DNA of 52,786 bases from Pleurotus djamor (Eukaryota; Basidiomycota; Agaricomycetes; Agaricales; Pleurotaceae). Location of the stretch: positions 1 to 52,786 of the forward strand of contig JAPEVF010000304.1 in assembly GCA_029747585.1 (NCBI GenBank). The letters run 5' to 3'. The translations under genes were made by a program, and so were the position numbers. The notes beneath the pieces are model-generated. The model saw only the letters and a list, made by a program, of their open reading frames with translations, ran no database searches and was not told where the DNA came from. This document shows positions 35,249-46,104 of the stretch, piece after piece (positions within the stretch are counted from its first letter, which is position 1; each line of letters begins with the position of its first letter).

Positions 35249-35562
35249 TCACTGTTTAGCGCCTCCAGATGCAGCGTGTTGGTCTTCCTCGGGTTGCTCA
35301 TCACCTGGATTGAGGATAGACGCGACAGCCATGAATCTTGGAAGTATTATTTTAGAGATGACGGGTCGGAGATAACCAAAGGCTGGGCAGCTTACTTGGC
35401 AGCCTCCAAACCAGCGAACGTTCTCATTGCGTTGAGGTCTACATGCAGTTGTTCGCATAAATCTGTTGTCTGCGAGATGGCTCGGGACATTCTCGCAATG
35501 CTGGTGGCTAATTGAGAATACAGCCTTTCTTTGGCCTGGGTCGCGTTCGTGGGTGGGATCAT
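35249..35562 (-). CDS. hsk3: DASH/Dam1 complex subunit Hsk3
   Basis: Hsk3 is one of the small helical subunits of the DASH ring that couples kinetochores to microtubule ends. Two exons (35562-35396 and 35336-35249) give 84 aa, the normal tiny size. The conserved helix reads KERLYSQLATSIARMSRAIS and QTTDLCEQLHVDLNAMRTFA, followed after the intron by KFMAVASILNPG, which fits the family pattern (a QLxxxxAxL helix, then a short F/LMAA-type segment). The tail is acidic and then basic. The start is the ATG at 35562; codons further upstream lack an ATG in frame. The call rests on remembered family patterns in a short protein. The head-to-head neighbour is Swc4, 104 bp away. Confidence 0.72.
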
Positions 35563-35666
35563 CGTGGTAGGTAACAAAGACGCGTTTGTCACACTGGTCA
35601 CGTCACGCTATTTGCTTTCTTGAGCCACATTGATCCTCTGAACTCAGAACTGCCGAGAATTCAGAT
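35563..35666. promoter_or_regulatory. Shared divergent promoter region, Hsk3 / Swc4
   Basis: The region is 104 bp between start codons. No TATA box was noticed. Confidence 0.45.
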
Positions 35667-37647
35667 ATGGCCGCCTCTGCTGCAGATATCCGGAGCGTTC
35701 TGCCCGTACCCTCAGCCTCGCATGCTGGACCATCTACTCCAGCTCCAACAAAGAAGTCTCAGTCGCATTCGACACGCAAACCGGATGGCATCTCTCGCGA
35801 GCTCTATTCGTTAATAGGCCCCTCGGCTCCTTCGCTCGCTGCCCAGCTGGCTAAGCCAAAGCTTAAACAGAAACCCAACCTCGGGAGTAGATCTGTGGTT
35901 AAATGGTAAGTTCAAGTCCGGGAACGACGACAATGCACATCAAGTAATGACGTGTGGAGGCAGGGAGTGGAGGAACTTCAAGAATCCAGCTCGAAGTGAC
36001 GGTCTGCAGCTAGGACATTGGGTGAAGAGCTCTTCAGACCCAAATGAGGGTGCGTCTCGCTCGCTATGGTCTATTCGTCGCTTAACGGTCTCGCAGAATA
36101 CCCTTTTGCAAAGTATAATGTCCAGTCATCCCAATACAAGTACACGGATGATGAGTATGCCAACTTTCTCCAAGGTTCGCCCACATTCATTATCACACCG
36201 TCCTATCTGTTGAGACCTAGCTTGCTCTCTCTCGAAAGATGTCGTCAAAGATGGTTCATGGTCCAAAGATGAGACGGACTACCTTTTCCAGGTGGTTCGA
36301 GAGTACGACTTGAGATGGCACGTCATATATGACCGCTACGAATTTCCAAACGGTGTCTCTCGGAGTATGGAGGTGAGTAAGCTTCCTGGGTTTCCCCTTT
36401 GAAAGCGAGTACCAATACAAATTATGCTATGCCCGTAGGACCTGAAAGACCGGTATTATAGCGTTTGTCGGAAGTTGATCCGGAACAGACCATGGGAGGG
36501 CGACGAAGTCGGGAAGAATCAGCTTTTGGCGAGCTATCATTTCGATAAAGGTCGCTTTTACCCCTCCCCCACATCACCCTCCTGCACCGTTGCTGATCTA
36601 CCCTTCCAGAACGCGAAATTACTCGCAAGAAATACGTGGCCAGTCTTGAGGACCGGACTCCTGACCAGTTGGCTGAAGAGGAGGCCTTGTACATCGAACT
36701 CAAGCGGCTCGAGCAGAATGAACGCAAATTCAAGAAAGAGAGAGAGGATCTGATGCGTATGCTGGCTGGCACTGAATCAGGACTTCCGGACGTCATTGAG
36801 GATGAGAATCCCTTCAACAGCCTACATCCTTTGGACATACCCAAGAAAAAGAAGAAGACCGGCGTTGCGACAGGCTCTGCAGAAGTCGACAGTCCAACCA
36901 TTCCTAACGTGATCTCACTTGGTCCTCCTATAGTCAGGAAACCTCGCGACCCCAGATCTATTGCATACGGTGCGTTGATGTCTAACTATTGGTGACTATC
37001 TAACTAACAATGAGCCGACAGACGCTCAACACTGTATCATTCGTACCGAGCTACCACCCAATGTCCAGGCCACGAAGGCGGCACACCTTCCCGCCCACAT
37101 GCGTTCCTTCAAATTACCCTACCCAAAAGCGGCTCTCGCTCCCAAAATCAACCAGGCATTTGCTGAACTTGGGGTCAACAACTCTCGTCTTGTTATGCCC
37201 ACTAAGGAGAACTGCACACGGTTCGAGAACCTGCTGGAAGCGGTTACCACCTTGGTCGAGTCAAAGAAGGTTTTGGATAAGCTAGAATATGATATCCAGG
37301 TAGCGAAAAAGCAGTTAGGGATGAGGACAAGCGAAGAACGGAGCGAACCCGCACCGAGAGGGAAAGGCAAGCTCCTCGGGAAGATCCCAGCGCCTATGGA
37401 CATTGATGAAGGTGACGACGAAGCTGATGGCGAAGCGGAAGAGCACAATCACGACGGGCGGGCACAAAGCGTTGTCAGTACGAAGAGCGGAAGAAGTCGT
37501 CGTCCGGTGCGTTATCTTTGTTGTCTTCTGCGAAGGCGAAGCCACTCATCGTACTCTCAGAGCCGTCGTTCCATGTCCATTTCTTCAGTTGACACAAACG
37601 CTACCGCCTCAGCCAGGATTGGGATAAAACGGAAGAATCGGAGTTGA
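35667..37647 (+). CDS. swc4: SWR1/NuA4 chromatin complex subunit Swc4 (DMAP1)
   Basis: Swc4 is shared by the H2A.Z-depositing SWR1 remodeller and the NuA4 acetyltransferase. The start MAASAADIRSVLPVP is family-like. REWRNFKNPARSDGLQLGHW matches the conserved N-terminal block, followed by EYPFAKYNV and YTDDEYANFL. A SANT/Myb-like domain reads WSKDETDYLFQVVREYDLRW, then HVIYDRYEF and DLKDRYYSVCRKLIRNRPW. The coiled-coil part has LAEEEALYIELKRLEQNERK, and the C-terminal domain includes MRSFKLPYPK and ENLLEAVTTLVESKKVLDKL. About seven exons. The final 54-nt segment at about 37510-37563 could be either an intron (GTGCGT...CAG) or coding, since its length is a multiple of three. The stop is the same either way. 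Confidence 0.93.
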
Positions 37648-37790
37648 TTGAACGAAGTCCTATGTTGTTTGAATATATATTGTGTACCATGTCTGGCATA
37701 ACCACCAATATGTCCTGTGCTACTCCGCGCTCAACATCTCCTAGAAAGCTGCACCAAATCCAAAGAGCGTCCTTGACCATGGGCCCGTGG

Positions 37791-38427
37791 CTAGGTTTCT
37801 GGTTGTGTGAATCGGAGGATGAAGTTTACCACGACCGCAACTGCAATTGAATTAGAGCGTCGGCTAAGCGGCCCAAAAGGCGGTGGAGACATACCAAGAA
37901 GAGCTAAACATAACACGGTCTATTTATCACATAGTTGGAGAACCGCAATCAGATACTTTCGTGACGTGAGAAGCTGGTGAACTCACAGGACCGATCCTAT
38001 CATCATAGGGACCACGACCTCCTCGCCTTATCGAAGCTGCCCGCCAGTGATACGTGTACAAAGCGTACACCATGATAGCCATGGCTATAGAGTAAAGTTG
38101 AACACAAGAGTCAGCCAGGACCGCCAACTGCATCACACGACCGCAAACGTACCAACAACGGAGAACATGGCTGCGCTGATTTTGCCGACCTTTTGGTTCA
38201 GAAGAAGAGTGTTCAGCCTGGGCTCCGAGATCTCATTCAGAGTTGATGGAAATAGAGACCTTATCGCCAAAGTTCAGTAAACCGACTGCCAGGCCGCCTA
38301 AGACGACGGTGAAATGGAGCCACGAGAGGAAGGTGCGCTCATTTGCGAATGAGACCTTTGGTTCGACGCGTACTGGAAGGGCGATGCGCTTTGTTGCAGT
38401 GCGCTGCAGAAGAGGCTGGGTCGACAT
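37791..38427 (-). CDS. vtc1: Vacuolar transporter chaperone subunit Vtc1
   Basis: Vtc1 is the small membrane subunit of the polyphosphate polymerase complex of the vacuole. Five exons (38427-38260, 38189-38153, 38084-37987, 37919-37895, 37840-37791) give 125 aa, close to the yeast protein. [20 protein letters not shown] is followed by [20 protein letters not shown] and [13 protein letters not shown], the first membrane segment. Segment two is [20 protein letters not shown], then [11 protein letters not shown], and segment three [18 protein letters not shown]. The conserved basic residues that line the polyphosphate channel are present. The first donor is GTCTCT, not the usual GTNNGT; the phase-consistent join DK-VGKISA makes it credible. 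It converges on Swc4, 143 bp apart. Confidence 0.95.
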
Positions 38428-38781
38428 GAGTGCAAGGAAGAGACTCGCGACGGCCGAAATTCAAGAAGTATAAAATGAGTGACGGATATAAATAATTCAC
38501 GGAGTGAACCTTGAGCCTGCTCACTTGCCCGTTATGGGAATTTATCGACGAACGTGCGTCAGGCCTCGCACATGACGGCAACCTACGGCCACTCACGTAA
38601 CAATCAGGGACAAGTTACATTCAGAAACTAACTACTGGTGGTGGTACACAACGAAAATATGTAAAGGTACAGGCTTTGAAATGAACGGTATACGATCCTC
38701 AGGTAGAGGCTCAGAATCTCCTAAAAATACAGTACAAAAATGACACTCAAATGAATGACGCAGGTGAAGTTGAAAACAAAT
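38428..38781. other. Intergenic region between Vtc1 and M43 protease, 354 bp
   Basis: This is upstream of Vtc1 and downstream of the protease gene, both on the minus strand. I see no exon, RNA gene or repeat. Confidence 0.5.
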
Positions 38782-40042
38782 TTAGAGACGAGCATTGCCC
38801 TCGGAATCCAAAGGAGACTCTGGGTCAGCGAATTTGACTCCGCGGAAAGTAGACATTTGGGAGCGCATGCGTTCGATCTGGCCAGGAGTGAACTCGGTCA
38901 AGCACTCATCATCCGAGTAGTCCATGAAGTTATCTAGAATGGGTACATGTGGTCAGTATCCAGTCTCGTAAGCAGTAGCAAGATTTCTCACTGATGGGGT
39001 CCACGCCCTCACTTCCAGCACAGGTCTTGCGACCGACGGGGCAGCCAGAAGAAGGGATCTTCTCGGGGTTGGTGTCGGCGATTCCATCGCCAACTGGGCC
39101 ACAACCACCTTGGAAGGTGTGGTAAAGTCCAGCCCAGTGACCAGCTTCGTGGGTAAGGGTCTACGCAAGAGGTATTAGCGACGGTCAAAAAAATCCGGTA
39201 GGTGAGTACGTACATGGCCTTTGTCGAAGGACGGGGTAGCTCCACCAGGGACGGAAGAAAACAGAAGGACGACACCGTCATCTTCGGGTTCCTCCTCGAA
39301 CCAGGATGGGAAGGTAGCGTAACCAAGCAATCCACGAGCCTTGCCCTTGATGAAGCTATATTGTATTGGTGAGACTTCTGGCTTCCGTAGGAGATATAAT
39401 TAGACTAACCCAACGGTGTAGACGTTCAAGTCTGCAGCACTCTTGCCTTGCTTGAGTTGCGCCTTCATCTGATCTTGAATGGGCTTGTTATCGCTGATGC
39501 GGGTCTCAACACAATATTCAACGGATACGAGGGTAATTACTTACTCTTCAGGACCGGCGGCCTCGAACCATTCGGCATTGACCGTCCTAGTAGTGTTGGC
39601 AAGAGTCCAGGACAGGCCGGTAGCCTTGTACGCAGAGTTGAGAACGGAAATTTGCTCCTCGATTTGGGAATCACTGATCGTCAAGGTGAAGATTAGTACT
39701 CAGTTATTTGTCTTCCAAGATATGTTCACTTACGGTACATTCCCCCCCNTCTAAGGTATCATCCTTGCTGATGACGTGCCAGTAGACCTTGAGTTCAGGA
39801 CTGGCCGGAGCAGTTAGGCTAAGCCCACCGGGAGCTGCCTTGGCCTGCTTGAAATGCTTCTCATTCGAGACCAGTCTGTCATCGCTGATATAGGTACCGC
39901 AGTTCCTGAGAATGAGTGAGCGTCAATACGGTACAGACGGGCATATTAGTATAATAGTAGCCTACCTTCCTCTGGGGATGGCGGGGCCCGCAAGGGCAAA
40001 TGCAACGCCAAAGGCAAGAGTAAGGATTGTCGAGCAGACCAT
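38782..40042 (-). CDS. Secreted zinc metalloprotease, M43 (pappalysin-like/MEP1) family
   Basis: The signal peptide MVCSTILTLAFGVAFALAG is followed, after an intron, by NCGTYISDDRLVSNEKHF, the start of the pro/mature region common to fungal M43 proteases. DDTLEGGNVP and QISVLNSAYKATGLSW come next. The zinc site is HTLTHEAGHWAGLYHTFQGG, an HEXXHXXGXXH motif, and the Met-turn is NFMDYSDDECLTEFTPGQ. It ends GNARL. About 290 aa in five or six exons. The N at 39749 follows a C run and shifts the frame; treated as an extra base, the read LEGGNVP continues normally. Such enzymes digest extracellular protein for nitrogen nutrition or host interaction. A TATA-like TATTAAAG lies about 85 bp upstream (40125-40132). 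Confidence 0.88.
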
Positions 40043-41015
40043 GTCGAGAGCGGTAAGGATGACAGAGAAGTCGAATAGAACGAGGATAGAGGGGTGAGGA
40101 ATATTGAGCACCGAACACAGGTCCTTTAATACTCAGTGGTTGGACCTCCGAAGGACGGCCGAAGCTAGAATGGTCGTCAACCATCCAGAAGCCAAGTGGG
40201 GGAGGGGCGCATGGGCAAGATAGATAAGGAATGCGACCGCAAGTCACGATGTAGACACGAGGGGAACGTTCTAATGCGAGGCTGATAACATCAGCTGGCT
40301 TGTTGAGCTCGAATTTGCGAGCCTGAACGAGCAGCTTAACGACTAAACGGCAGATGCGATCGAGGACAAGGCGCAGATTACTGCATGTGGCTCGCCAAGT
40401 TTCCCGTATGGTTGTGGTTCACAAATGTCGGGGTAGGTGCGAAAATGAAAGGTAAGTCCCCCGCATTTCAAGAGATGTTCACTTTTACTGGGAAGGCTCC
40501 TTGGCGTATGGAGGACATCAGCTTGAACATCGCAACAGCTGAGTCTGTGGCCTTGTAAATGATAGTCATAGAAAGAAAATCGAGCAACGAGAAGAGAGCA
40601 TGTGTTAACGACGGAGGTCTCGAGCACATGCGACGAGACGCGGGGTATTCAGGTTCGTCTAAGTAGCAAAGAGGTCTGTGAAAAACGTGGGCGGGAGCGT
40701 CGGGTAGGTTGTGATACGATTACGACGATGCTATGGCGCAAGATTATCCAGAAGTTGCCACACCATGCATTTCGGGTACAAGATAGGACATTCGCGAAAA
40801 GGATGAAGGCCGGAGAGTCGAAGCTTCATGATTCCATCCAAACACCGCGACATGATGGTGGTTCGACTTAGGTCCTGAATGCGACAGTGCGACAACTCAA
40901 CATGTCGGTATCACGTGATGGGCGCTAGGTAACACCCCCTTATGACCCTGTTCCACAGTCAGTCGAGCTCGCAGCATCTCGTTTCTGATTGAACACGTCT
41001 TCACCTTGAACCACC
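40043..41015. other. Divergent intergenic region, 973 bp
   Basis: This region lies between the starts of the M43 protease and the AAA ATPase. A TATA-like box for the protease is at 40125-40132. No exon or RNA gene was recognised in the rest. Confidence 0.5.
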
Positions 41016-43328
41016 ATGTCCTCCTTCGAATTCGTAGACGTTGTTTGGCGCTCTGAGTCCAACAGCCTCGCTCAGAAACCATCTGAAGAGAAACAGAAGG
41101 ATCCCGGCTCCAAGTTCTACAAAGACTGGATTCATCATGGTAGGATTGGCGGCTTCTCACTGAGAACCTCGTCTTAATCTGCTCTATTTAAACTTTGTAG
41201 CTTCTGCCCAACATAGCGCCCCCGAACAATATGTGTAAGTTTCCAGCACACTACTTCGTTATGCACCGATAACATGTATTGCCAGTGCGGACGAATTGCG
41301 CAAGCTGCATCCCAACCACTCTCTAGTCATGACGTCTGACTACAGACTCCATATCCTTGGGTTCCCGGGTGTTTCATCCGCCCCCAGAGACACCTCTACT
41401 TTGCTTACAGAACTCTTCTTTGTCCCGTTGGCACGACGTCTCGGCGGTCCGCTCGGTCTTGTTATAGATAACGTGGAAGTCGGTTCCTTCGACGTTACCT
41501 GGGAGGTACGATACAACTCTACATTGTTTCTTCTGGGAAGTACTAACCATATGATCAGGGGTACCAATTCATTGTCTACATCACTCAAGTAAGGCACCGC
41601 ACCCGTCCACGCTATTGCATCTGACCCTTGACGTAGTGGCCTCTCGGATTTGGAAGTCGCACGGAGTACTTCATCCTGCATGAGGGTTCGGACGAGCCTG
41701 TCCGCGAACTTCTTGTCAAAGTTGGCATCTTTGCAGACCAGCTGCACGACGAAATATGGGTCTTTGATCAAGGATTTTGGCAGAAGAACCACGGACTGTG
41801 GCAGGAAATCCAGAAAGCCAATTGGGCGGATGTCATTCTGAAGCCAGAATACAAGAAGGCCATTCAGAAGGACGTATTTGGCTTCTTCTCCTCTCAAGAA
41901 ACTTATAGACAACTATCTATCCCTTGGAAGGTATGTACAACCTTCACTCCGCATTTATTCTTGCTGAGCATGTTTCAGCGTGGTATCATCATGCATGGCC
42001 CTCCAGGTAAACCCTTTGTCTCGTTGCCCTTGAGTATATTCATCACCTGTGGACAGGTAATGGCAAGACCATCTCCCTCAAGGCCATTATGAAGCAGTGT
42101 GATGCTCTCGGTTATGCGCCGCTCTACGTCAAATCTTTCCAAAGTAAGTCAGCACCCAATGGCGCCTTGAGCTCACTAACTCGCTCAAAGGTTGGAAAGG
42201 GGAAGAAGGGGCGATGTCCGATGTCTTTGAGAAAGCACGACAGACCTCTCCATCTGTGGTTATCCTGGAAGATCTTGACAGCTTGATCAATGACCGTAAC
42301 CGATCTTTCTTCTTGAATCAACTTGACGGTCTTGAGGGTAATGACGGCCTTCTTGTCATTGGCACAACCAACCACTTTGATCGCCTCGACCCCGGTCTTT
42401 CAACAAGACCCAGCCGCTTCGACAGGAAATTGTAAGTTTCTCTCCTATGACTTTCATGCAACACTTGCTAAATCAACGCCGTGGGTCCGCAGTTTGTTTG
42501 ACGATCCTGACCAGGAAGAGCGTGCTCTCTATGCGAAGTACTGGCAACAGAAGCTCTCTTCCAACAAGGACATCGATTTCCCAGATTCTCTCGTCGACGA
42601 AATCGCGGCAGCAACCACCAACTTCAGCTTTGCCTATCTCAAAGAAGCCTTGTAAGCCCCTGATCTCCTCATTACCCCCACCTGCCTCATTTTCCTACAG
42701 TGTTTCGACTTTGGTCACATTGGCGGGCTTAGACGATGATGAGAAGGGTGTATTCTCTGATATGCTGAAGGCTGAGATTAAGACCCTTCGCAAGCAATTG
42801 GATAAACCCTCCCTTCAAGCTGAACAGCCCCCTGCGTTCCCTCCCACTCAGGATGCCCCTGTTGTCGAGTGCACCGTACCCCACCCAACGCCAGGCTTCG
42901 AACGAGGAATGCGCGACGTTAGAGGGCTCTTGGACACTCTATCCGATCACGCCGGTCCGACGCAACCATCTCGAAGCTACTTGACTACTACTTCTACGCT
43001 CCCTGGTGCTTTCCAAGTCGGGGATTCCAACAACGATCGTGAACGTGACGTTCGTCCCCTTCTCGATGGACTGGCCCAATTGCTCGCCCGAAAGGCCATC
43101 CAGGATGCAGCCCAGAAGATCACTGACCGCACCTATGTTACTCGCCCATCTGCCCCATCTCCCAACCCCCAGCAGCATGCCACTAGAGACGGAAGAACGT
43201 ATGAATGGGCCAACAATGCCGGGCCTTCAAGGTCGCAAGAGGCCAATAGGAATGCCGTGTTAAACCCCTCCGAACGCATTTTCACGGGCGGTGATTATTT
43301 CACCACTTCCCTCGGGAAACGCTTGTAA
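41016..43328 (+). CDS. BCS1-like AAA ATPase of fungal type
   Basis: The N-terminus MSSFEFVDVVWRSESNSLAQ lacks a transmembrane helix, unlike mitochondrial Bcs1. A globular N-domain follows, with QYVADELRKLHPNHSLVMTS and TEYFILHEGS. The AAA module has Walker A IMHGPPGNGKT, Walker B VVILEDLDSL, sensor 1 in LLVIGTTNHFDRLDP and the arginine pair in RPSRFDRKF. The lid contains FDDPDQEERALYAKYWQQKL. A C-terminal extension of about 200 residues is Pro/Gln-rich and disordered, ending FTTSLGKRL. Eight or nine exons. Basidiomycetes often carry many paralogues of this AAA group with unknown clients, so Bcs1 function (assembly of complex III) should not be assumed. Confidence 0.85.
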
Positions 43329-43762
43329 TACCCGATCGTCCTTATCAAGTCTTTGGATATCTCTTGCTTTATCGAGTCGTGCTTTATCTGCCTCTCTGTA
43401 CTTGTATTCGTATGCCACTCTCGCTTTTTCGGAATAAACGCATGTGCACTGTAACCCACCGAGACTGCGTGACGATTGTGGCGATATCATGAGGATGAGG
43501 AAGTTGGTGAGGTTAGTCGCACTCGAAAATCCGCTGATGGTATAATTAGGTTCCCGGATTGTGAAGATATTCGTCGTGGTCGAGGTTCAACATCATGTCA
43601 GTTGCGTTTTGGCGATTTTGCATCAGGTGTTGAGGCTCGAAGGCACACCTGATAATTTTGCGGCATGGTCGCTAGGATAGAGGTCCGACAAGGGAGAGGA
43701 GAACATTATGATTATTCAGCGTGGATAGTGAGTACAAAAGTATAAGAGCCTTTGTATGTATT
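43329..43762. other. Convergent intergenic region, 434 bp
   Basis: Between the stop of the AAA gene and the stop of cellobiohydrolase 2. I see no exon, RNA gene or repeat. Confidence 0.5.
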
Positions 43763-45624
43763 TTAGAGGCACTGGAAGTAGTCTAGGTTCATGGTGTCAG
43801 GCGATGATGTTCCGAGATTCAATCCAGAAGTTACTCACAGTCGTTGAGCTTGGTGCAGGTGCTGCCGGCAACACAGGCGGTGGCACCAGTCCAGCCAATA
43901 CCTGCCGAGACGCATACAGTTGAGTGATCAGGAATTTGAGAACAGTACACAGATACTCACCTCCACATTGAGCAAACTTGGGAGAAGTAGCGGTGGCAGT
44001 GGGTGCGGGTGCGGATGTGACGACAGTAGAGGCAGGGGGTGGGTTAGATGGGTTGGACGAAGATCCGCCGAAGGTGCTGCCAATGGGGCCAGTCTTGATG
44101 TTCGAGAAGGTGACCTGAGCATTAGGGCTGGCAGATTCAACATCCTTGGGGTCACCAGAGGTCGTAGCACAAGCTCCACGAGCGACACCAGGAGTAGACG
44201 CGGTCTTGTCGGTGGGGTAGTTGCTGTCCAACCACAACATCTTCGCCTCATGATCGTCCCAAACACTCATGACCAAAACCATACCGCGTCCGAAAGAGTC
44301 TCCCATAGCCTTCAAGCCACCGTGCTGGGCGAACGAGTTGGTGTCGCCGAAAGCAGTCTTCTGTTGCGTGCAGAAGTCGTCCGTGATCGAGTCCAAAGCA
44401 GACGACATTCCGGGGATGTTGACCTTCGAGTTCTGGATGACCTTGCCGTCCTGGACGTAGACACGGCGGATCTCAACCAAGTCGCCGCTCGAGCTGTTGT
44501 TCGACGTGATGAACTGGGTCACAACAGTGAACTTCTTGGTCGTGTCCACAGTCATCCCCTTGCCGAGGAACGCAGTGTCGCCCATGCGGAACGAGTTGAA
44601 GTCACAGCCATCCTTATCGCAGACACCGCTGGCCCTCTGGTCTCCGTCACCGCAGTCAGCACCGGAGCAGCGAGTCTGACCAGTGACCGTGCAAGGGTGA
44701 GGGGTGAATGCCGAAGCCATCGAGTTGGCCTCCCAGATGTCCATCTCACTGCAGCACGTGCCGAATTGACCAGCACCAGAGTTGGCATCGCTATCTGATC
44801 CAGCCCATCCGACAATGTTGGCCTGTGAGGGAGGTACGAAAGTGAGTCATTGAGCACGCTTCAAAGAGCAAAAGAATATTTCTCACCTCTCCGTTAATGA
44901 ACTTGATGTCGTGGGGGCACTGCGAGTCACAGTATCCAGTTCCGTACTTGGCACCAGCCTATAAGATGCAAGATCAGTCACGTCGAAATTCGAATGGATG
45001 TCCTCAAAACATATTACCTTGTTGGTCGTGAATTTAGACATACCACCATCAGCGGCCATCTCGGAAAAGTACAGGGCACCGTTGAGACCACAAGGAAGCT
45101 GCGACATGTCGATGTCGAAGGTGAACTCTTGGTTCTTCAGGTTGAACATCCTGTAGTGGCTCTCGTCTTCCATGAGGTAGACGCGAGATCCGACGTTTGT
45201 GTTGGCTCCCTTGGTCACAAACTTGAGCGTAAGCGCGTTGCCAGACGTGGTGATACCGTAGGTGCCAGAGTAGTCAGCGCCATCGACAGCACAGTTCGAG
45301 GCACAGGCAGTAGGGCTGGAGCAGAGACTGGTGTCCCATGCGTTTCCGGTGTAGCAGTTCTGTTACATTGCAAGAGTAATTCGGTCAGACGAGGCAAAGT
45401 GAATGAAAAAAACAGAGATGACATACAGTGTAACCAGTGGTGGTGTGGAGCCAGCGCCAGTTAGCGTCAAGGACGACAGCCTTGGACTGGGTGGTGCATG
45501 ATCCGCCAGCTGAGCATTGGCTGACAGTGAGAGGTGGGTGAGTCTCTGCGGTGTTCGTTCCGACCTGTTGGCCGAGGACGACAGCNGCGAGAGAAAGAGC
45601 GAGCAGAGAGATTCTTGGGAACAT
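43763..45624 (-). CDS. GH7 cellobiohydrolase with C-terminal CBM1 (copy 2)
   Basis: A second complete secreted cellobiohydrolase: exons 45624-45427, 45359-45018, 44958-44887, 44822-43961, 43901-43839 and 43782-43763, giving 518 aa. The signal peptide [18 protein letters not shown] precedes [14 protein letters not shown]. One residue of the signal peptide is lost to the N at 45586, at the position that reads Ala in the right-edge copy. The catalytic motif [20 protein letters not shown] and [19 protein letters not shown] are present. The linker is Pro/Ser/Ala/Thr-rich, then AQCGG, the WTG-type CBM1 and the ending DYYFQCL. Exon lengths 1, 2, 3 and the last two equal those of copy 1, but the intron that splits the VTQF codons in copy 1 is absent. 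TATA-like CTATAAAAG lies 59 bp upstream. Confidence 0.96.
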
Positions 45625-45692
45625 GGCTACCGTTGGCTGGTTGACTGAAAGACCGATGCTTTTGACCTCTGAACACGAAGCCCTTTTATAGC
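45364..45692 (-). repeat. Inverted repeat, arm A (cellobiohydrolase 2 core promoter, exon 1, most of intron 1)
   Basis: The minus strand from 45692 down to 45364 matches 52458-52786 on the plus strand base for base without gaps, including non-coding positions. The only difference is the N at 45586, where the other copy has C. Beyond 45692 the two flanks are unrelated. Arm B ends at the window edge, so the true length is at least 329 bp. Confidence 0.97.
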
Positions 45693-46104
45693 ACTAGATA
45701 TGTCACATATTTTGTCTTCGACTTTGAGAATACTTCTTCGTTGGACAATCGTTTGACGAGTCCTCGAGGGGGCCGATGAGTTTCCGACATTGCGCAAGAA
45801 TTCGAAGCCTCGGCGTCGATTCTGGGATAAACCCCATCATAGTCGTGGCTGGATTCCTCCGCGATCCTAAAAATATGAAGACAGCAAACATGAACGTTGT
45901 CAGGATGTGGATATGTTTTCCTTTACTTCCTAGTAACTTACTCGAGTATGTTGTGGCGGCGGTCCGAGTTTGAGCGATGACGCAAGTGGGCATGACATTC
46001 GATCGATTACAGGGGCTTGTCGGCTTGGATGGTAATGACCGCAGTCGCCCTGGCCAGTCCATCCGCAACGACCTCTCTTTCCGCTACCGCCATCTTCCTC
46101 GCTC
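45625..46104. other. Divergent intergenic region, 480 bp
   Basis: Promoter of cellobiohydrolase 2 on the minus strand (TATA-like at 45683-45691) and of the PX/DUF3818 gene on the plus strand. No exon was recognised. Confidence 0.55.
45683..45691 (-). promoter_or_regulatory. TATA box of cellobiohydrolase 2
   Basis: CTATAAAAG on the minus strand, 59 bp before the start codon. It sits within a base or two of the edge of the inverted repeat. Confidence 0.65.

Noticed and set aside
42447..43328. 293-codon open frame taken as an independent gene
   Set aside because: Its second half is the in-frame last exon of the AAA ATPase. The first 85 codons are an out-of-frame reading of AAA exons.
43920..44798. 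Open frame of 292 codons opposite cellobiohydrolase 2 (and a similar one at 32721-33224 opposite copy 1)
   Set aside because: Both are mirror images of strongly codon-biased GH7 exons. They have no similarity of their own, and the minus-strand reading is unambiguous.
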